A stretch of 64,000 bases of DNA from Lewinellaceae bacterium (GCA_020636405.1 JACJXW010000004.1:1798001-1862000); one strand, 5' to 3'. Positions 1-9,785 are shown, numbered from the stretch's first letter. Notes: a model not told the origin generated them from the letters alone. Made by a program: numbers and translations.

Positions 1-2046
1 TACGGTGTAGTTGCCCTCTGAAAGATTGAAAAACTGGGGCGAAGCCGAGTAGTTCTCGCCGTCCAGGCTGAAAAGATAGGGCTCCACTCCATTCTCGACG
101 GCATCCACACTGATCACCGCCTGCCCCTGAATAAAACAGTCGCCTGTAATAGCGGAGAGTTGAGGTTCAGGGAAGGTGATCTGTTCTTCAACGGTGGTGG
201 TGTCGCTGGCGCGGCATCCGGTCTGCAGGTTGGCCACCGACAGGGCGTAGATGCCGGGGGCCTGCGCTTCAGGCATACTGCTTGACGGGTTGGTGAGTGC
301 TGCACCTTCAATTACTTCCCAGGAGTACTGGAACTCCGGGCCGTTGCTGGTAGCTCCGCTTCCCAGGGTGACAGAAGTAGCGCTGCAGTTGAGGGCCTGC
401 GGTTGTCCCGCATCGGCAACCGGAGCGGGAAGAACGGTTATCTCTACCTCACTGGTACTTGCCGGACAACCCATAGGGCCGGGTACCGAGTACTGGTAGG
501 TGTAGTTTCCGGGCACGAGCTGAGCGGGGTTTACCGTTGCCGCCGCCGGATCGAAGGCGCTGCCGCTGGATACGGCGGATATGTCGGACCATGTCCCTCC
601 GTTATCTTCACCGGTTAGAACATCCCGGAGTTGAAAGAGGGTTTCCGTACCTGCACAGGCTTCCGCCTGTCCACCCTCGCCGGCATTGGCCGGTTGGTTC
701 ACTTCTACGAACAGCGGCGCCGGCAGGTCAGAATAGATACAATTGGGCGCGCTACTGTCGACAAAGGAATTCAATGTGACCGTAAAGGACTGGGTTGGAT
801 TGAAGGAAAGTTCAGTAGCGCCGGGTTCCACTTCGTTCAGGATAAAGGGAAACTGGCCTCCGTTAACGATCATGGAAAAAGGGCCTGTGCTGGTAGTGTT
901 GATGTTGAGGGTGAAAACGGCTATATCTCCCAGGCATACATGATCGGAGCCATCGAGCGTGACGGTAAGCTCCGGACAGGGGGCGGTGCTGCAACTCAGG
1001 CTTGTCGTGCTATTCCCACAGGGCCCGCTACTCAGGGCAGTGACCTCGAAATCCACCGGCATATCCGGGTCCAGCCCGTTCAGCAGATAGGTAGTGTCAT
1101 TGACAAAGGCGCCGGCCGGGCCATTGAGCACACTGACTTCATAACCGCTGGCTTCAGGAACGGACGGCCAGGTGAGCTGTATCGAGGCCGTGGTGCTGCT
1201 GCAACTCACAACCGGTGCTGGCGGCGGCGAGCTGAGCGTTACGGTAACGGAGTCCTGGTATTCACAGACCGGGCTGAAAGAGATATCATCGAGGGCGAAG
1301 TCGTTGCCCGCCGGGTTTTCATTGACGTTGACAATGCAGATGCGTGCTGAGGTGGCGCTTCCCGAGGGCCAATATTGAGCAAATTGTTGCCAGTTGCAGG
1401 TCGTTGGAACTGCGTCATACTGGGGCCCCAGGGGAAACCCGTTGATGAAAAACTGGAGGTCGGCAGGGTTCTGAGAGACCACCGAGGTCACCCAGGCGCT
1501 GAAAGCGTACTCCGTATTGGGTTGGACGGTGACCGTCTGGCACCAGACGCTGTCGGGCATACCGGAGCCGTTGACCACCATCATGTTGCCGTTGCCCCCT
1601 GTATGGTCGGCGCAGTTGACGAACTGGTTGTGGGTATTGCGGGGGTTGGTGGCAATGGCGTACTGGCCCTCCTGCGTGAGCAGGCCGACCGAGCCGCCGG
1701 TGCCATATATATAGTCGCTGTCAAAACCATTGTCCCCGGCACTGAAGTTGCCGTTGAAGATCAGGTTCTGGAAAGCTACCGACCGGACGGTGAGGGTATA
1801 AGTGGTGGTGGCGTTGGCCGCCGCTGTCGTTTGCAGCCCGGAGGGGTTGGCAACGCCTGCTGCCGGCGCCCAACTTACCGAAAGGGGAGTGGCGCCGCTG
1901 AAGGTGGCGTTGAGGGGTACGGTTTCTCCGGGCTGGCAGATGGTGGCATCCGCGCCGGCATTGAGCGTCTCGTTGCAATTTTGAGCGCGTAGGCTGGCCG
2001 TCGTCAAAACGATCAACCCCACAAAGGCGATCAGTTCCTTCTTCAT
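1..2046 (-). CDS. Large secreted adhesin-like protein, C-terminus cut by window edge
   Basis: Reading the minus strand from the ATG at 2046 gives 682 codons with no stop to base 1, so the 3' part lies outside the window. The start MKKELIAFVGLIVL..LRAQ is a signal peptide. It is followed by a Gly/Asn/Thr-rich beta-sandwich region ending in ALDDISF (about residues 240-250), as seen in carbohydrate-binding-like modules of T9SS-exported proteins. Fibronectin/PKD-like repeats then follow, with many paired cysteines and phrases such as VTVTLSSPPPAP and TVNPAQLVPGNYTY. The organisation suggests a cell-surface or secreted multi-domain protein exported by T9SS, with the sorting domain presumably in the missing part. 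Function is not known. A TATCTTTG promoter element lies about 110 bases upstream. Confidence 0.75.
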   Translation of the reverse strand, partial: MKKELIAFVGLIVLTTASLRAQNCNETLNAGADATICQPGETVPLNATFSGATPLSVSWAPAAGVANPSGLQTTAAANATTTYTLTVRSVAFQNLIFNGNFSAGDNGFDSDYIYGTGGSVGLLTQEGQYAIATNPRNTHNQFVNCADHTGGNGNMMVVNGSGMPDSVWCQTVTVQPNTEYAFSAWVTSVVSQNPADLQFFINGFPLGPQYDAVPTTCNWQQFAQYWPSGSATSARICIVNVNENPAGNDFALDDISFSPVCEYQDSVTVTLSSPPPAPVVSCSSTTASIQLTWPSVPEASGYEVSVLNGPAGAFVNDTTYLLNGLDPDMPVDFEVTALSSGPCGNSTTSLSCSTAPCPELTVTLDGSDHVCLGDIAVFTLNINTTSTGPFSMIVNGGQFPFILNEVEPGATELSFNPTQSFTVTLNSFVDSSAPNCIYSDLPAPLFVEVNQPANAGEGGQAEACAGTETLFQLRDVLTGEDNGGTWSDISAVSSGSAFDPAAATVNPAQLVPGNYTYQYSVPGPMGCPASTSEVEITVLPAPVADAGQPQALNCSATSVTLGSGATSNGPEFQYSWEVIEGAALTNPSSSMPEAQAPGIYALSVANLQTGCRASDTTTVEEQITFPEPQLSAITGDCFIQGQAVISVDAVENGVEPYLFSLDGENYSASPQFFNLSEGNYTV

Positions 2047-2156
2047 GGATTGGATGGTTTAGTGCTTATAGCGATAAGCTGCTGATTATTCCTATGCTTG
2101 AGTTGATAAGGGTGTGTGGGCAAGTGGAGCGCCCGGGTGTTGCCTCCCCGGACGGA

Positions 2157-2164
2157 CAAAGATA
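2157..2164 (-). promoter_or_regulatory. Promoter -7 element TATCTTTG for the adhesin-like gene
   Basis: The minus strand reads TATCTTTG, an exact match to the Bacteroidota -7 consensus TAnnTTTG. No clear TTG is seen at the -33 position. Transcription would start near 2151, giving a leader of about 105 nt before the ATG at 2046. Confidence 0.4.
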
Positions 2165-2252
2165 GGAATTCCTGGAAAAGTTTCCCACTAACGGTGGCTT
2201 TCTTAACGGCTTCGGGGTGGATACATCCGCAAGCCGTTGTTGGGGGCTTCAC

Positions 2253-2293
2253 AAAAAACATCCCGAACTTTGGCAATGCCAAAATTCGGGATG
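2253..2293 (-). terminator. Rho-independent terminator after susD
   Basis: On the minus strand an outer stem CATCCCGAA/TTCGGGATG encloses a second stem TTTGGC/GCCAAA and is followed directly by TTTTTT. It lies between the end of susD (2342) and the adhesin promoter, so it should end the susCD transcript. The outer arms recur in a second palindrome at 62019-62077. Confidence 0.8.
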
Positions 2294-2341
2294 AGTCGAG
2301 TTTCTATCGCCAGGCTTTAGGCCGGCTGTAGAACGCTGTGG

Positions 2342-3646
2342 TTACTGGTTCTCGTTCAGCGGTATCGGGAACTGCGTGAACACCTGGTCGCCCGGGCGGT
2401 CGATCGGCAGGTATTGCGCATTCAGCAGGCCGTAGCGGCGCAGGTCGAACATGCGGTGCCCTTCCGAGAAGAGGGAGTAGGCGCGATTGTAAAGCAACTC
2501 CTCGGTGAGCGCCTCTTCGGTAACTGCTCCGGTGTAGTCGCCGAGCCCATAGGCATTGCGGATGACGTTGAGGGCAGTCACTGCATCGTTCAGCTTACTG
2601 GTCTGTATATTGGCTTCGGCAGCGATCAGGATAAGCTCCTCGTTGCGGATGATGCTAACCGGGGATGAAGCCGACGCGTAAACCGCCGACTCGTGCGTCC
2701 CGTTGAGGCCGTCCTGGCTGGTGGGGTTTTCACGCAGGTTGAACTTGCTGCTGCGCGTATCGCCCGCCCGCAGGCCGTTGATGATGAAGTCGTGCACGAT
2801 GATCTGGTCACCGCTTTGGCCCAGCGGACGGAACACCGGGTTCAGGATATCGCCGGAAGCGGTGCTGAAGACCATTTTCGGGCCTTCCATCAGGTCGCCA
2901 TCGAGGTCGTAAAAGGAAGCATCGAGGTAGCCCTGGGCGCGGTCGTAGCGTTCCGACCAGATAGCGGCGCGAGCGCCGATAGCGCGGTTGAACAGGGCAA
3001 ACCCGGCGGGGTCGTCGAACCCGGCGTAGCCGGCGGAAAGCTGGAAGGTGAACTCTGCGTTTTGCAGTCGGTTGTAAGCCTCATCCAGGAGGCGGAAGAT
3101 CTCGTCAAAGGCAGCGCTTTTGCTGACGAATGGCCCGAGGTTGTCGGTGTCGGCCAGGTCAACACGGATGCCGTTGTCGTTCAGGCGCATCAACTCGTTC
3201 ATCAGCATCAGCGCTTTTATGGTGCCGGCAAAGCCCTCGTAGCCATTTTTCTGCGCTTCGGTAACAGCACTGGTGTTTTCCGCGCCCTGTAACAGCAGTT
3301 CGCAATTCCGGATTACCTGGAAAGCACGGTTGTAGGACGCAGTGAGGTAAAAGGTATTGTTATCGAGTTGCGCCCCTTCCTTTCCGAGCAGGTCTTCGGT
3401 ATTACGCGGGTCAGCGTCGAAGAGGTAAAGCTCGCGGGCAATGGTGCCGGTGGAGGTGATAAAAACATCCCGGTTAAAACGCAAGCGAGACTCGGCTCCA
3501 TAAACCAGCAGGTCAAGTTCACCGGTAGTTGCGTCCTTGGTGACGCTGGTTATGCTCGGGCCGTTTGGGTCCACCTGGTCTTCGATCGTGCAGGCAGTAA
3601 AGGCGACGGCCAGGCCCAATAGGATAAATAAAGTTATATTTTTCAT
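2342..3646 (-). CDS. RagB/SusD family nutrient-binding outer-membrane lipoprotein
   Basis: 434 residues. The N-terminus MKNITLFILLGLAVAFTAC is a lipoprotein signal with the lipidated Cys at residue 19. A helical TPR-like SusD body follows, with the C-terminal hallmarks IRNEELILIAAEA and LYNRAYSLFSEGHRMFDLRRYG, and it ends in a FPIPLNE motif typical of SusD. SusD proteins cap the SusC channel at the cell surface and bind the ligand. The gene starts 37 bases after susC and shares its transcript. It is slightly shorter than many SusD proteins. The ligand cannot be read from the sequence. The next genes in the same orientation degrade pyrimidines, so a nucleoside- or nucleobase-containing ligand is a possible but unproven guess. 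Confidence 0.93.
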   Translation of the reverse strand: MKNITLFILLGLAVAFTACTIEDQVDPNGPSITSVTKDATTGELDLLVYGAESRLRFNRDVFITSTGTIARELYLFDADPRNTEDLLGKEGAQLDNNTFYLTASYNRAFQVIRNCELLLQGAENTSAVTEAQKNGYEGFAGTIKALMLMNELMRLNDNGIRVDLADTDNLGPFVSKSAAFDEIFRLLDEAYNRLQNAEFTFQLSAGYAGFDDPAGFALFNRAIGARAAIWSERYDRAQGYLDASFYDLDGDLMEGPKMVFSTASGDILNPVFRPLGQSGDQIIVHDFIINGLRAGDTRSSKFNLRENPTSQDGLNGTHESAVYASASSPVSIIRNEELILIAAEANIQTSKLNDAVTALNVIRNAYGLGDYTGAVTEEALTEELLYNRAYSLFSEGHRMFDLRRYGLLNAQYLPIDRPGDQVFTQFPIPLNENQ

Positions 3647-3683
3647 AGGAGTTGATCCTTTTTTGTTCAGTTAATGGTTTTGC

Positions 3684-6554
3684 TTAGAACTGCAGGCCAA
3701 TGTGGAAATAGAACTGGCGTGAGCTCGGGAACGGCGTTACTTCAATACCGGTTGACAGGCCGGTTCCGCCTTTGGTTGAAGTTTCCGGGTCGTAGCTGCT
3801 GTAATCGGTCAGCGTCAGGATGTTCCTACCGGAAACGCCCAGGCGCAGGCGCTGCAGGGTATTGCTGAACTTCGGAACGGTATAGTACAAGCCTACTTCG
3901 CGAATACGGAAGTAGGAGGCATCTTCGATGAAGCCTTCCAGGTTTTCATATTCCTTAGGCGTAACGCCACCGATGTCGGTCAGCAAGCGGGAGAGGTTCA
4001 GCACGTCGCCACCCTGCTTCCAGTGGGTAAGGAAGTTGAAGTCGATGTTCTTGCCGATCTTGAACTCGTTGAACCATCCCAGTTGGAAGTCCGGTTCTAC
4101 ATCTCCGGTGGTAATGGGCCCTTCCGGGCCATTCCCTTTAAGTTGCGTAATGGGTTGCCCTTGCTCAACATAGAAAGAGCCAAGCCCCAATCCGAAGGCG
4201 ACACCAGCAGGAACAAAAGGCGGCACACCCAGGCGGGTAACCTCAGAGCGGTTGAACCAGAAGTTAACCGTAGAGTTCCAGTTGAGGTTCTGGGAAGAGA
4301 CCGGGTTGATGCCCAGAGACACTTCCAGTCCGCGGTTCTGCAGGTCGAAGTCGTTGCGGATCTGGTTGGTGAAGCCAGTAGACGAGGGCAGGTTGAAAAG
4401 GTAGAGCAGATTTTCTACATCGCGTATGTAATAAGTTATGCCCAGGTTCAGCTTGTTGTCCAGAAAACCGAGGTCGGTGCCGAATTCGATCTCCTTAGAG
4501 GTCTCCGGCTCGAGGTCCGTCCGTCCGAGGTTACCACCGCTGGCAACCCCTACCTGTCCACCGATATTGGTGCTTGCCAGGGAGGAGAACAACGAACCGA
4601 AAGTGGCGCTGCTACCTGTCTGGCCGTATGCCGCACGCAGCTTGAACTGATTGACGGCAGCAGAGTTCCAGAAGTCAAAATTGGCAATGTTCAAAGCCAG
4701 AGAAGCACGGGGGAAGGCAAAGAACTTATTCGGGTCGCCATTGAGGCTCGACTTGTCCAAGCGGACACCCACGGTGGCGATGACTTTGTCATCCCAGTTG
4801 GCCTGCTCCTGGAGCACCATTCCGAATTCTTCTTCCGTTTCGATGGTCTGGTCTATATTTTGGGCGCCTCCTTGCGACAGGTTGGTCTGGCCGGGAATCA
4901 GCTGAGTGGCCCGGTTCAGGATGAAGTTCCGGTCGAAGTTGAGGTACGTGACCCCCACCTGTGTGTTGAGGTTCAGGTTGCCGGCGGAGAAATAGTCCAG
5001 GATACCGAAAGCCTGGTAGTTGTAGTTCAGCAGTTTGTTGCGGCCTTCGCCGATGAAACCGTTGTTGGTTCCGACCTGAGCCTGGTGGGTTTCCGGAACG
5101 TAAACGGAGGTTTCGTTCTGGAGGAAGTCCAGTCCGGCGTTACCGACGAGCTTGAACACCACGTTGTCCGACTGGTAAACGTTGTACTCCAGGTTGGCGC
5201 CGGTGATGAAGCGGTTGTTGCGCTCTTCGTTCTTGGCCTGGTCGCGTACGAAAATGGGGTTACCCGCGTAGTTCGGGTTGAACGGGTACACACCCTGCTC
5301 ATTCGGGAAGAGGTCCACCCAGTCGCGGGTAAAGGCCAGGGTATAGCCGTAGCTCAAACCACCTTCGTTTTCGTTACCGGTAAAGCTCCGGCTGGCGAAG
5401 GAGTTGATGTAGTTGGTATTGACGCCGACCTTGATCTTGTCGGATAATTTTTGCTCGACGTTGAGGCGCATAGAGAGGCGGTCGAATCCGGTATTCTCGA
5501 TGATGCCTTCCTCGTCGCGGTAGCTGGTATTGAAGTAGAACGTAGTCTTGTCGTTACCACCCGAGATAGACAAGCGGGAGTCGGTAATGAAACCGGTATT
5601 GCCATAGATCTCTTTTTCGTAATCGTAGATCTTTCCGGCGGCCTGAGCGGCTTCGAACTTGGCGCGTTCGTCGGCGCCGAAAGCCTCTTCTACTTCAGCA
5701 GCCGTATACTGGCGGCGGCCCACGTAGTTCTGGATGGTGTTGAATCCGAGGTCTTGTTCGAAGCTAACCTTGGCCTTACCGGCAGCACCCTGCTTGGTGG
5801 TGATGATCACAACACCGGCGTTGGCGCGGGTACCGTAGATGGCGGCAGCAGAAGCACCTTTCAGCACCTCAATGCTTTCGATGTCTTCCGGGTTAAGGTC
5901 GGCCAGGCGGTTGGAAGCGCCTTCCTCCGTGCCCGAGTTGGCACCGGAAGCGAAGCGCTGGCCGCTGGGGATCTCTGCGTTGGAGATGTAAACGCCATCG
6001 ATGATGAACAGCGGCTGGTTGTTGCCGTTGAGGGAGGAAACCCCGCGCAGGCGCATGGCAATACCGCCGCCCGGAGCGCCGTTGCTCTGTACGATGTTCA
6101 CACCCGTAAGCTTACCGTAAAGCGCTCCGTCAATGGTTTGCTGGGTGGTCACTTCGGTCAGTTCCTTTCCGGAAACCGTCGAAACGGCATTGGCCAGGTT
6201 GGAACGCTTGATGCCGGAAGCAAGGCCGGTGACGACGATCTCCTCAAGGTTGGCAATGTCTTCTTCTAAAGTGACATTGACATTGGTATTGGAAGAAGTG
6301 ACTTCCACCTCCTGGGATTTGTAGCCCGTATACGAGAACAAAAGAGTGGCCGGAGAACCATTCACATTAATGGTGAAGTTGCCGGTAAAATCAGTCACCG
6401 TTCCACTGGTAGTGCCTTTTACAATGATGGACACCCCGATCAAGGGTTCGCCACCTTCGCTTTGCACGATACCACTGACAGTGTACTGCGCCATAGCTGT
6501 TGCGGAAACAAATAACACCGCTAACAGCAGGCATGATTTAGTAAAATACTTCAT
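3684..6554 (-). CDS. SusC/RagA family TonB-dependent outer-membrane transporter
   Basis: 956 residues. A signal peptide (MKYFTK..ATAMAQ) is followed by a CarboxypepD_reg-like beta-sandwich at about 22-105 (TVSGIVQSEGGEPLIGVSI). The plug follows, with the SusC signatures LRGVSSLNGNNQPLFIIDGV and ESIEVLKGASAAAIYGTRA at about 165-255, and then a large 22-strand barrel ending in ..FYFHIGLQF. It imports a large or complexed ligand across the outer membrane using TonB/ExbBD energy together with the adjacent SusD. No dedicated sigma/anti-sigma pair or glycoside hydrolase is adjacent, unlike classic polysaccharide loci. The barrel length is at the short end for SusC. Confidence 0.95.
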   Translation of the reverse strand: MKYFTKSCLLLAVLFVSATAMAQYTVSGIVQSEGGEPLIGVSIIVKGTTSGTVTDFTGNFTINVNGSPATLLFSYTGYKSQEVEVTSSNTNVNVTLEEDIANLEEIVVTGLASGIKRSNLANAVSTVSGKELTEVTTQQTIDGALYGKLTGVNIVQSNGAPGGGIAMRLRGVSSLNGNNQPLFIIDGVYISNAEIPSGQRFASGANSGTEEGASNRLADLNPEDIESIEVLKGASAAAIYGTRANAGVVIITTKQGAAGKAKVSFEQDLGFNTIQNYVGRRQYTAAEVEEAFGADERAKFEAAQAAGKIYDYEKEIYGNTGFITDSRLSISGGNDKTTFYFNTSYRDEEGIIENTGFDRLSMRLNVEQKLSDKIKVGVNTNYINSFASRSFTGNENEGGLSYGYTLAFTRDWVDLFPNEQGVYPFNPNYAGNPIFVRDQAKNEERNNRFITGANLEYNVYQSDNVVFKLVGNAGLDFLQNETSVYVPETHQAQVGTNNGFIGEGRNKLLNYNYQAFGILDYFSAGNLNLNTQVGVTYLNFDRNFILNRATQLIPGQTNLSQGGAQNIDQTIETEEEFGMVLQEQANWDDKVIATVGVRLDKSSLNGDPNKFFAFPRASLALNIANFDFWNSAAVNQFKLRAAYGQTGSSATFGSLFSSLASTNIGGQVGVASGGNLGRTDLEPETSKEIEFGTDLGFLDNKLNLGITYYIRDVENLLYLFNLPSSTGFTNQIRNDFDLQNRGLEVSLGINPVSSQNLNWNSTVNFWFNRSEVTRLGVPPFVPAGVAFGLGLGSFYVEQGQPITQLKGNGPEGPITTGDVEPDFQLGWFNEFKIGKNIDFNFLTHWKQGGDVLNLSRLLTDIGGVTPKEYENLEGFIEDASYFRIREVGLYYTVPKFSNTLQRLRLGVSGRNILTLTDYSSYDPETSTKGGTGLSTGIEVTPFPSSRQFYFHIGLQF

Positions 6555-6946
6555 GCTCTAGTGAGTTTTGGTTAACTAATGGTAATACTAACCTATTGTG
6601 CTTGGTCTTATACTAATGGGATTAACGCGCAAAGATGGATTTGCGCGGCTTTCTGGGGAATTTGATTCCGTAATTTTTTGCCTGATAAGAATAAGAATCG
6701 CTAATGGAGCCAGTTTGTGGAAGTTTTACTCAACAATTGGAGTATCTAATCGGAGGCTAAGATAGTAATTTTCCAGATTATTGAATTTGGAGGTTGATTT
6801 TTTCAACAGCTATTTGTCGATGGCCCTAACTTGGGAGAGCGCGGAGTACCGATTTTCGTTGGTGTGTTGGATAAACCAGTTTCGGTACTCCTGAGGGTAT
6901 TGGGGTAACCATCCTTCATTGGCCGATTGGAGATGTCTGGCCCTTG
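6555..6946. other. Spacer between susC and the pyrimidine cluster
   Basis: About 390 bases with no credible coding sequence. It carries the presumed susC promoter region, including the inverted repeat at 6626-6647. Its susC-distal part is otherwise featureless. Confidence 0.5.
6626..6647. promoter_or_regulatory. Inverted repeat CGCGCAAA-N6-TTTGCGCG upstream of susC
   Basis: A perfect 8-bp dyad with a 6-bp centre lies about 75 bases upstream of the susC ATG. Read on the minus strand it contains CATCTTTG, one base away from the TAnnTTTG -7 element. It could be an operator covering a promoter, or a hairpin at the 5' end of the susC mRNA. Confidence 0.35.
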
Positions 6947-6977
6947 TTTCCCAACTTCCCAACTTCCCACATTCCCC
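6947..6977. repeat. Short TTCCCAAC octamer repeat after preA
   Basis: Roughly three and a half tandem copies of an 8-nt unit (TTCCCAAC), degenerating to TTCCCAC and TTCCCCC, directly abut the preA stop codon. It is one of several microsatellite-like intergenic tracts in this window. Confidence 0.7.
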
Positions 6978-8309
6978 CTATCCCTTCCCCAGCCCCGCCT
7001 TCGGTTCCGGTATCCAATGCCCGTGCCCGCCTGCCCGTTCGTCGTTGAACGCTGTAGGAGCCTTGCCGGAGGCCATATAGTCTTTCCAGCTTTCCGGCCC
7101 GGAGCCGTTGTCTTTTCTCTCCATAGTGATGCAATTTTCTACCGGGCAGACCAGTGAGCAGAGGTTGCAGCCTACGCAGTTCTCCTCGATAATGGCAGGT
7201 ACGCGGCTCTCTTGTCCGTTCTTCGGCAGGGCGATAGCCTGATGGGCGCCGTCTTCGCAGGCGGTATAGCAGAGCTGGCAGCCAATGCACTTGCCGGCAT
7301 CAATTGCGGCAATAACCTTGTATTTCAGGTTCAGGTTTTCCCAGGTCGTGACATTGGGCAGGGCCTTGCCGATAAAATCGCTCAACTGCGCAAAGCCTTT
7401 ATCTTTCATGTATCCTTCCAGGCCGGTGAGCATTTCCCGAACGATGCCGAAACCATAGTGCATAACTGCAGTGCAAACCTGTACGTTACTGGCCCCGAGC
7501 AGCATGTGTTCCACCGCATCCCGCCAGTTTTCAATACCGCCGATGCCGGAGATCGGAATATTCACCCCGCTGTGCTGGGCACAGTTCTTTACCATATTCA
7601 GGGCGATGGGTTTGACGGCCGGGCCGCAGTATCCGCCGTTGGTGCTCTTCCCGTCCACAACAGGATAGGGGACGAACCGGTCGAGGTCGACGCCCATGAG
7701 GCTCTGAATGGTATTGATCAGGGATATGGCGTCGGCGCCTCCCCGGGCGGCCGCCAGGGCCGGCTCGGTGACGTCCGTAATGTTGGGGGTCAGCTTGACG
7801 ATGACCGGGACGGTAGCCACCTCTTTCACCCACTGGGTGATAACCTGGAGCACTGACGGTTCCTGTCCGACGGCCGAACCCATGCCCCGCTCGCACATGC
7901 CGTGAGGGCAGCCGAAGTTCAGCTCCACGCCATCCACGCCGGCATTTTCTACATCTTTGACGATCTGATGCCATTCCTGGCGGGATTCTACCATGAGCGA
8001 GGCCACTACGGCATGATCCGGAAAGTACTTCTTGACCTCTTCGATCTCCCGAAGGTTGTCGGCCAGCGGCCGGTCAGTGATCAGCTCAATGTTGTTGAAG
8101 CCCACCATGCGGTTGCTCCGGTAATTGATGGCCCCGTATCGGCTGGACGTATTGATGATGGGGATACCCAGGGTCTTCCAAACGGCTCCGCCCCAGCCGG
8201 CGTCAAAGGCTTTCATGATCTGATAACCCGAATTGGCCGGCGGCGCGGAGGCCAGCCAGAAAGGATTGGGGGAACGGATGCCGGCGAGGTTAGCGGTTAG
8301 GTTTGGCAT
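6978..8309 (-). CDS. preA: NAD-dependent dihydropyrimidine dehydrogenase, subunit PreA
   Basis: 443 residues. The N-terminal 300 residues form a dihydroorotate-dehydrogenase-like FMN barrel with NFGCPHGMCERGMG (about 133-146), KLTPNITD, YCGPAVKPIAL and SGIGGI. The C-terminus has two 4Fe-4S motifs, CIGCQLCYTAC (about 343-353) and CVGCNLCSLVC (about 380-390). With PreT it reduces uracil and thymine to the 5,6-dihydro forms using NAD(P)H, the first step of reductive pyrimidine breakdown. The position of the catalytic Cys in mammalian DPD (LACGQ) reads SAVGQ here, with Val; I recall other bacterial PreA proteins also differing there. It is the last gene of the cluster, 93 bases after preT. Confidence 0.95.
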   Translation of the reverse strand: MPNLTANLAGIRSPNPFWLASAPPANSGYQIMKAFDAGWGGAVWKTLGIPIINTSSRYGAINYRSNRMVGFNNIELITDRPLADNLREIEEVKKYFPDHAVVASLMVESRQEWHQIVKDVENAGVDGVELNFGCPHGMCERGMGSAVGQEPSVLQVITQWVKEVATVPVIVKLTPNITDVTEPALAAARGGADAISLINTIQSLMGVDLDRFVPYPVVDGKSTNGGYCGPAVKPIALNMVKNCAQHSGVNIPISGIGGIENWRDAVEHMLLGASNVQVCTAVMHYGFGIVREMLTGLEGYMKDKGFAQLSDFIGKALPNVTTWENLNLKYKVIAAIDAGKCIGCQLCYTACEDGAHQAIALPKNGQESRVPAIIEENCVGCNLCSLVCPVENCITMERKDNGSGPESWKDYMASGKAPTAFNDERAGGHGHWIPEPKAGLGKG

Positions 8310-8402
8310 GGTCTGTTTTTTTACGCCAGGTTTTTAGCCTGTAGCGTTGGTTTTGAAGTTAATTTTCAGGTTTTTTCTCGGGGCAGTGTACGGCTTCTAT
8401 TT

Positions 8403-9734
8403 TTACTTTGAATTGGATATAAAACTATCGATCCCCCTGGCCGCCATCTTCCCTTCTGCTGCGGCATTCACTACTTCGGCGCCACCGTTGACCGCATCTC
8501 CGGCAGCGAAGTACTTCGGGTGGGAAGTCTGGAATGACCCGGGGTGCACTTTGATACAGCCCCGCGCGTCTTTTTCCAGGCTGTCGATCAGGCCCAGAAA
8601 ATCGGATCTTTTGGATTGGCCGGTCGCCAGGATCACCATGTCACAGGCCACTTCAAATTCACTGCCCGGGAGGGGCATCACTTTTCCGCCTTCGGAGTGG
8701 GTTTTGATGAACCGTACCCCCTGTACTTTTTCCGTCCCCAGGATGGCCAGCGGGGCGGCATTGAACAACCCCATTACCCCTGCCGACCGGGCCAGGTCGT
8801 ATTCAAAGGCATAGGCCTTCATCTCTTCTTTGGACCGCCGGTAGGCTAGAGTAACGGCCTCCGCTCCCAGGCGAGCCGATTCGGATGCCGCGTCCATCGC
8901 GGTGTTGCCGCCGCCGATGACGATGACCCGCCGGCCGACTTCCACGGATAAAGGCACCAGTTTCACCTGTTCGATAAATTCGGTGGCGCCGATGCAGTTG
9001 TCCAACTTTTCGCCTTCTATGTTCAACGGCTGGGTATGCCCCAGCCCGACGCCCAGGAGGATGGCCCCGTAATCGCGCTCCAGCGCAGCAATTTGCTCCT
9101 TGCTCTCAATGGGGTGGTTGTAATGTATTTTAAACTGGAATTGCTCCTGCAGATAATTGATCTCCCCCAGCACATCATTATTGGTGACTTTATAGGGAGC
9201 GCACCCGTACAGGGCAAGCCCGGAAGGATGGTTTCGGGCCTCAAAAATGTCTACTTCGTAACCCCGCATCCGCAACTCGCAAGCGCAGGAAATGCTGGCC
9301 GGCCCGGCCCCGATGACGGCAACCTTATGTCCATTGGGCGGGGCGGGCTCGTACAATTTCCTGTTCCGTTCGATGGCCCGGGAGGTGGCGAAGCTCTGCA
9401 GCCTGCCGATCTCAATGGGCTTGACCTCCTGAAGGTTGTAGACGCAGGCGCCCTCGCAAAGCACTTCCGTTGGGCATACCTTCCCGCAGATGTTGCCGAA
9501 ATAATTGGAATCGTAAATGGTGCGCGCGGCGCCGTCCAGATTGCCGGTATGGATCTGCCGGATGAACAGAGGGATATCTATGCTGGTGGGGCAGGCCTTA
9601 ACACAGGGCGCGTCGTAACAGAACAGGCAGCGCGAGCTCTCGTAGTACGCCATGGTCGGGTTCATGTACGGCTTGATCTGCCCAAAGCGGTTTTCCAGGT
9701 CTTTTTCGGTCGTAGGTGCTGTGTATTCAGCCAT
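8403..9734 (-). CDS. preT: Dihydropyrimidine dehydrogenase, NAD(P)H-accepting subunit PreT
   Basis: 443 residues, the length expected for PreT. The N-terminal GltD-like iron-sulfur domain has CLFCYDAPCVKACPT and GNICGKVCPTEVLCEGAC. An FAD-binding motif VIGAGPASISCA (about 144-155) is followed by an NAD(P)-binding motif VIGGGNTAMDAAS, and ILATGQSKRSDF near the end is part of the second FAD-binding region. It passes electrons from NAD(P)H through FAD and Fe-S clusters to the FMN of PreA. It sits between the beta-ureidopropionase gene and preA on the same strand, with spacings of 135 and 93 bases. Confidence 0.94.
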   Translation of the reverse strand: MAEYTAPTTEKDLENRFGQIKPYMNPTMAYYESSRCLFCYDAPCVKACPTSIDIPLFIRQIHTGNLDGAARTIYDSNYFGNICGKVCPTEVLCEGACVYNLQEVKPIEIGRLQSFATSRAIERNRKLYEPAPPNGHKVAVIGAGPASISCACELRMRGYEVDIFEARNHPSGLALYGCAPYKVTNNDVLGEINYLQEQFQFKIHYNHPIESKEQIAALERDYGAILLGVGLGHTQPLNIEGEKLDNCIGATEFIEQVKLVPLSVEVGRRVIVIGGGNTAMDAASESARLGAEAVTLAYRRSKEEMKAYAFEYDLARSAGVMGLFNAAPLAILGTEKVQGVRFIKTHSEGGKVMPLPGSEFEVACDMVILATGQSKRSDFLGLIDSLEKDARGCIKVHPGSFQTSHPKYFAAGDAVNGGAEVVNAAAEGKMAARGIDSFISNSK

Positions 9735-9785
9735 GAATAAGGATTAAAGGAGCGAATAAATAAGTGGTGAAAGGAAGCTCGATTT

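Noticed and set aside
4023..5447. Long open frame opposite susC (474 codons)
   Set aside because: Antisense shadow of the real susC frame. Long antisense frames are common in this GC-rich sequence and this one has no signal peptide or known motif.
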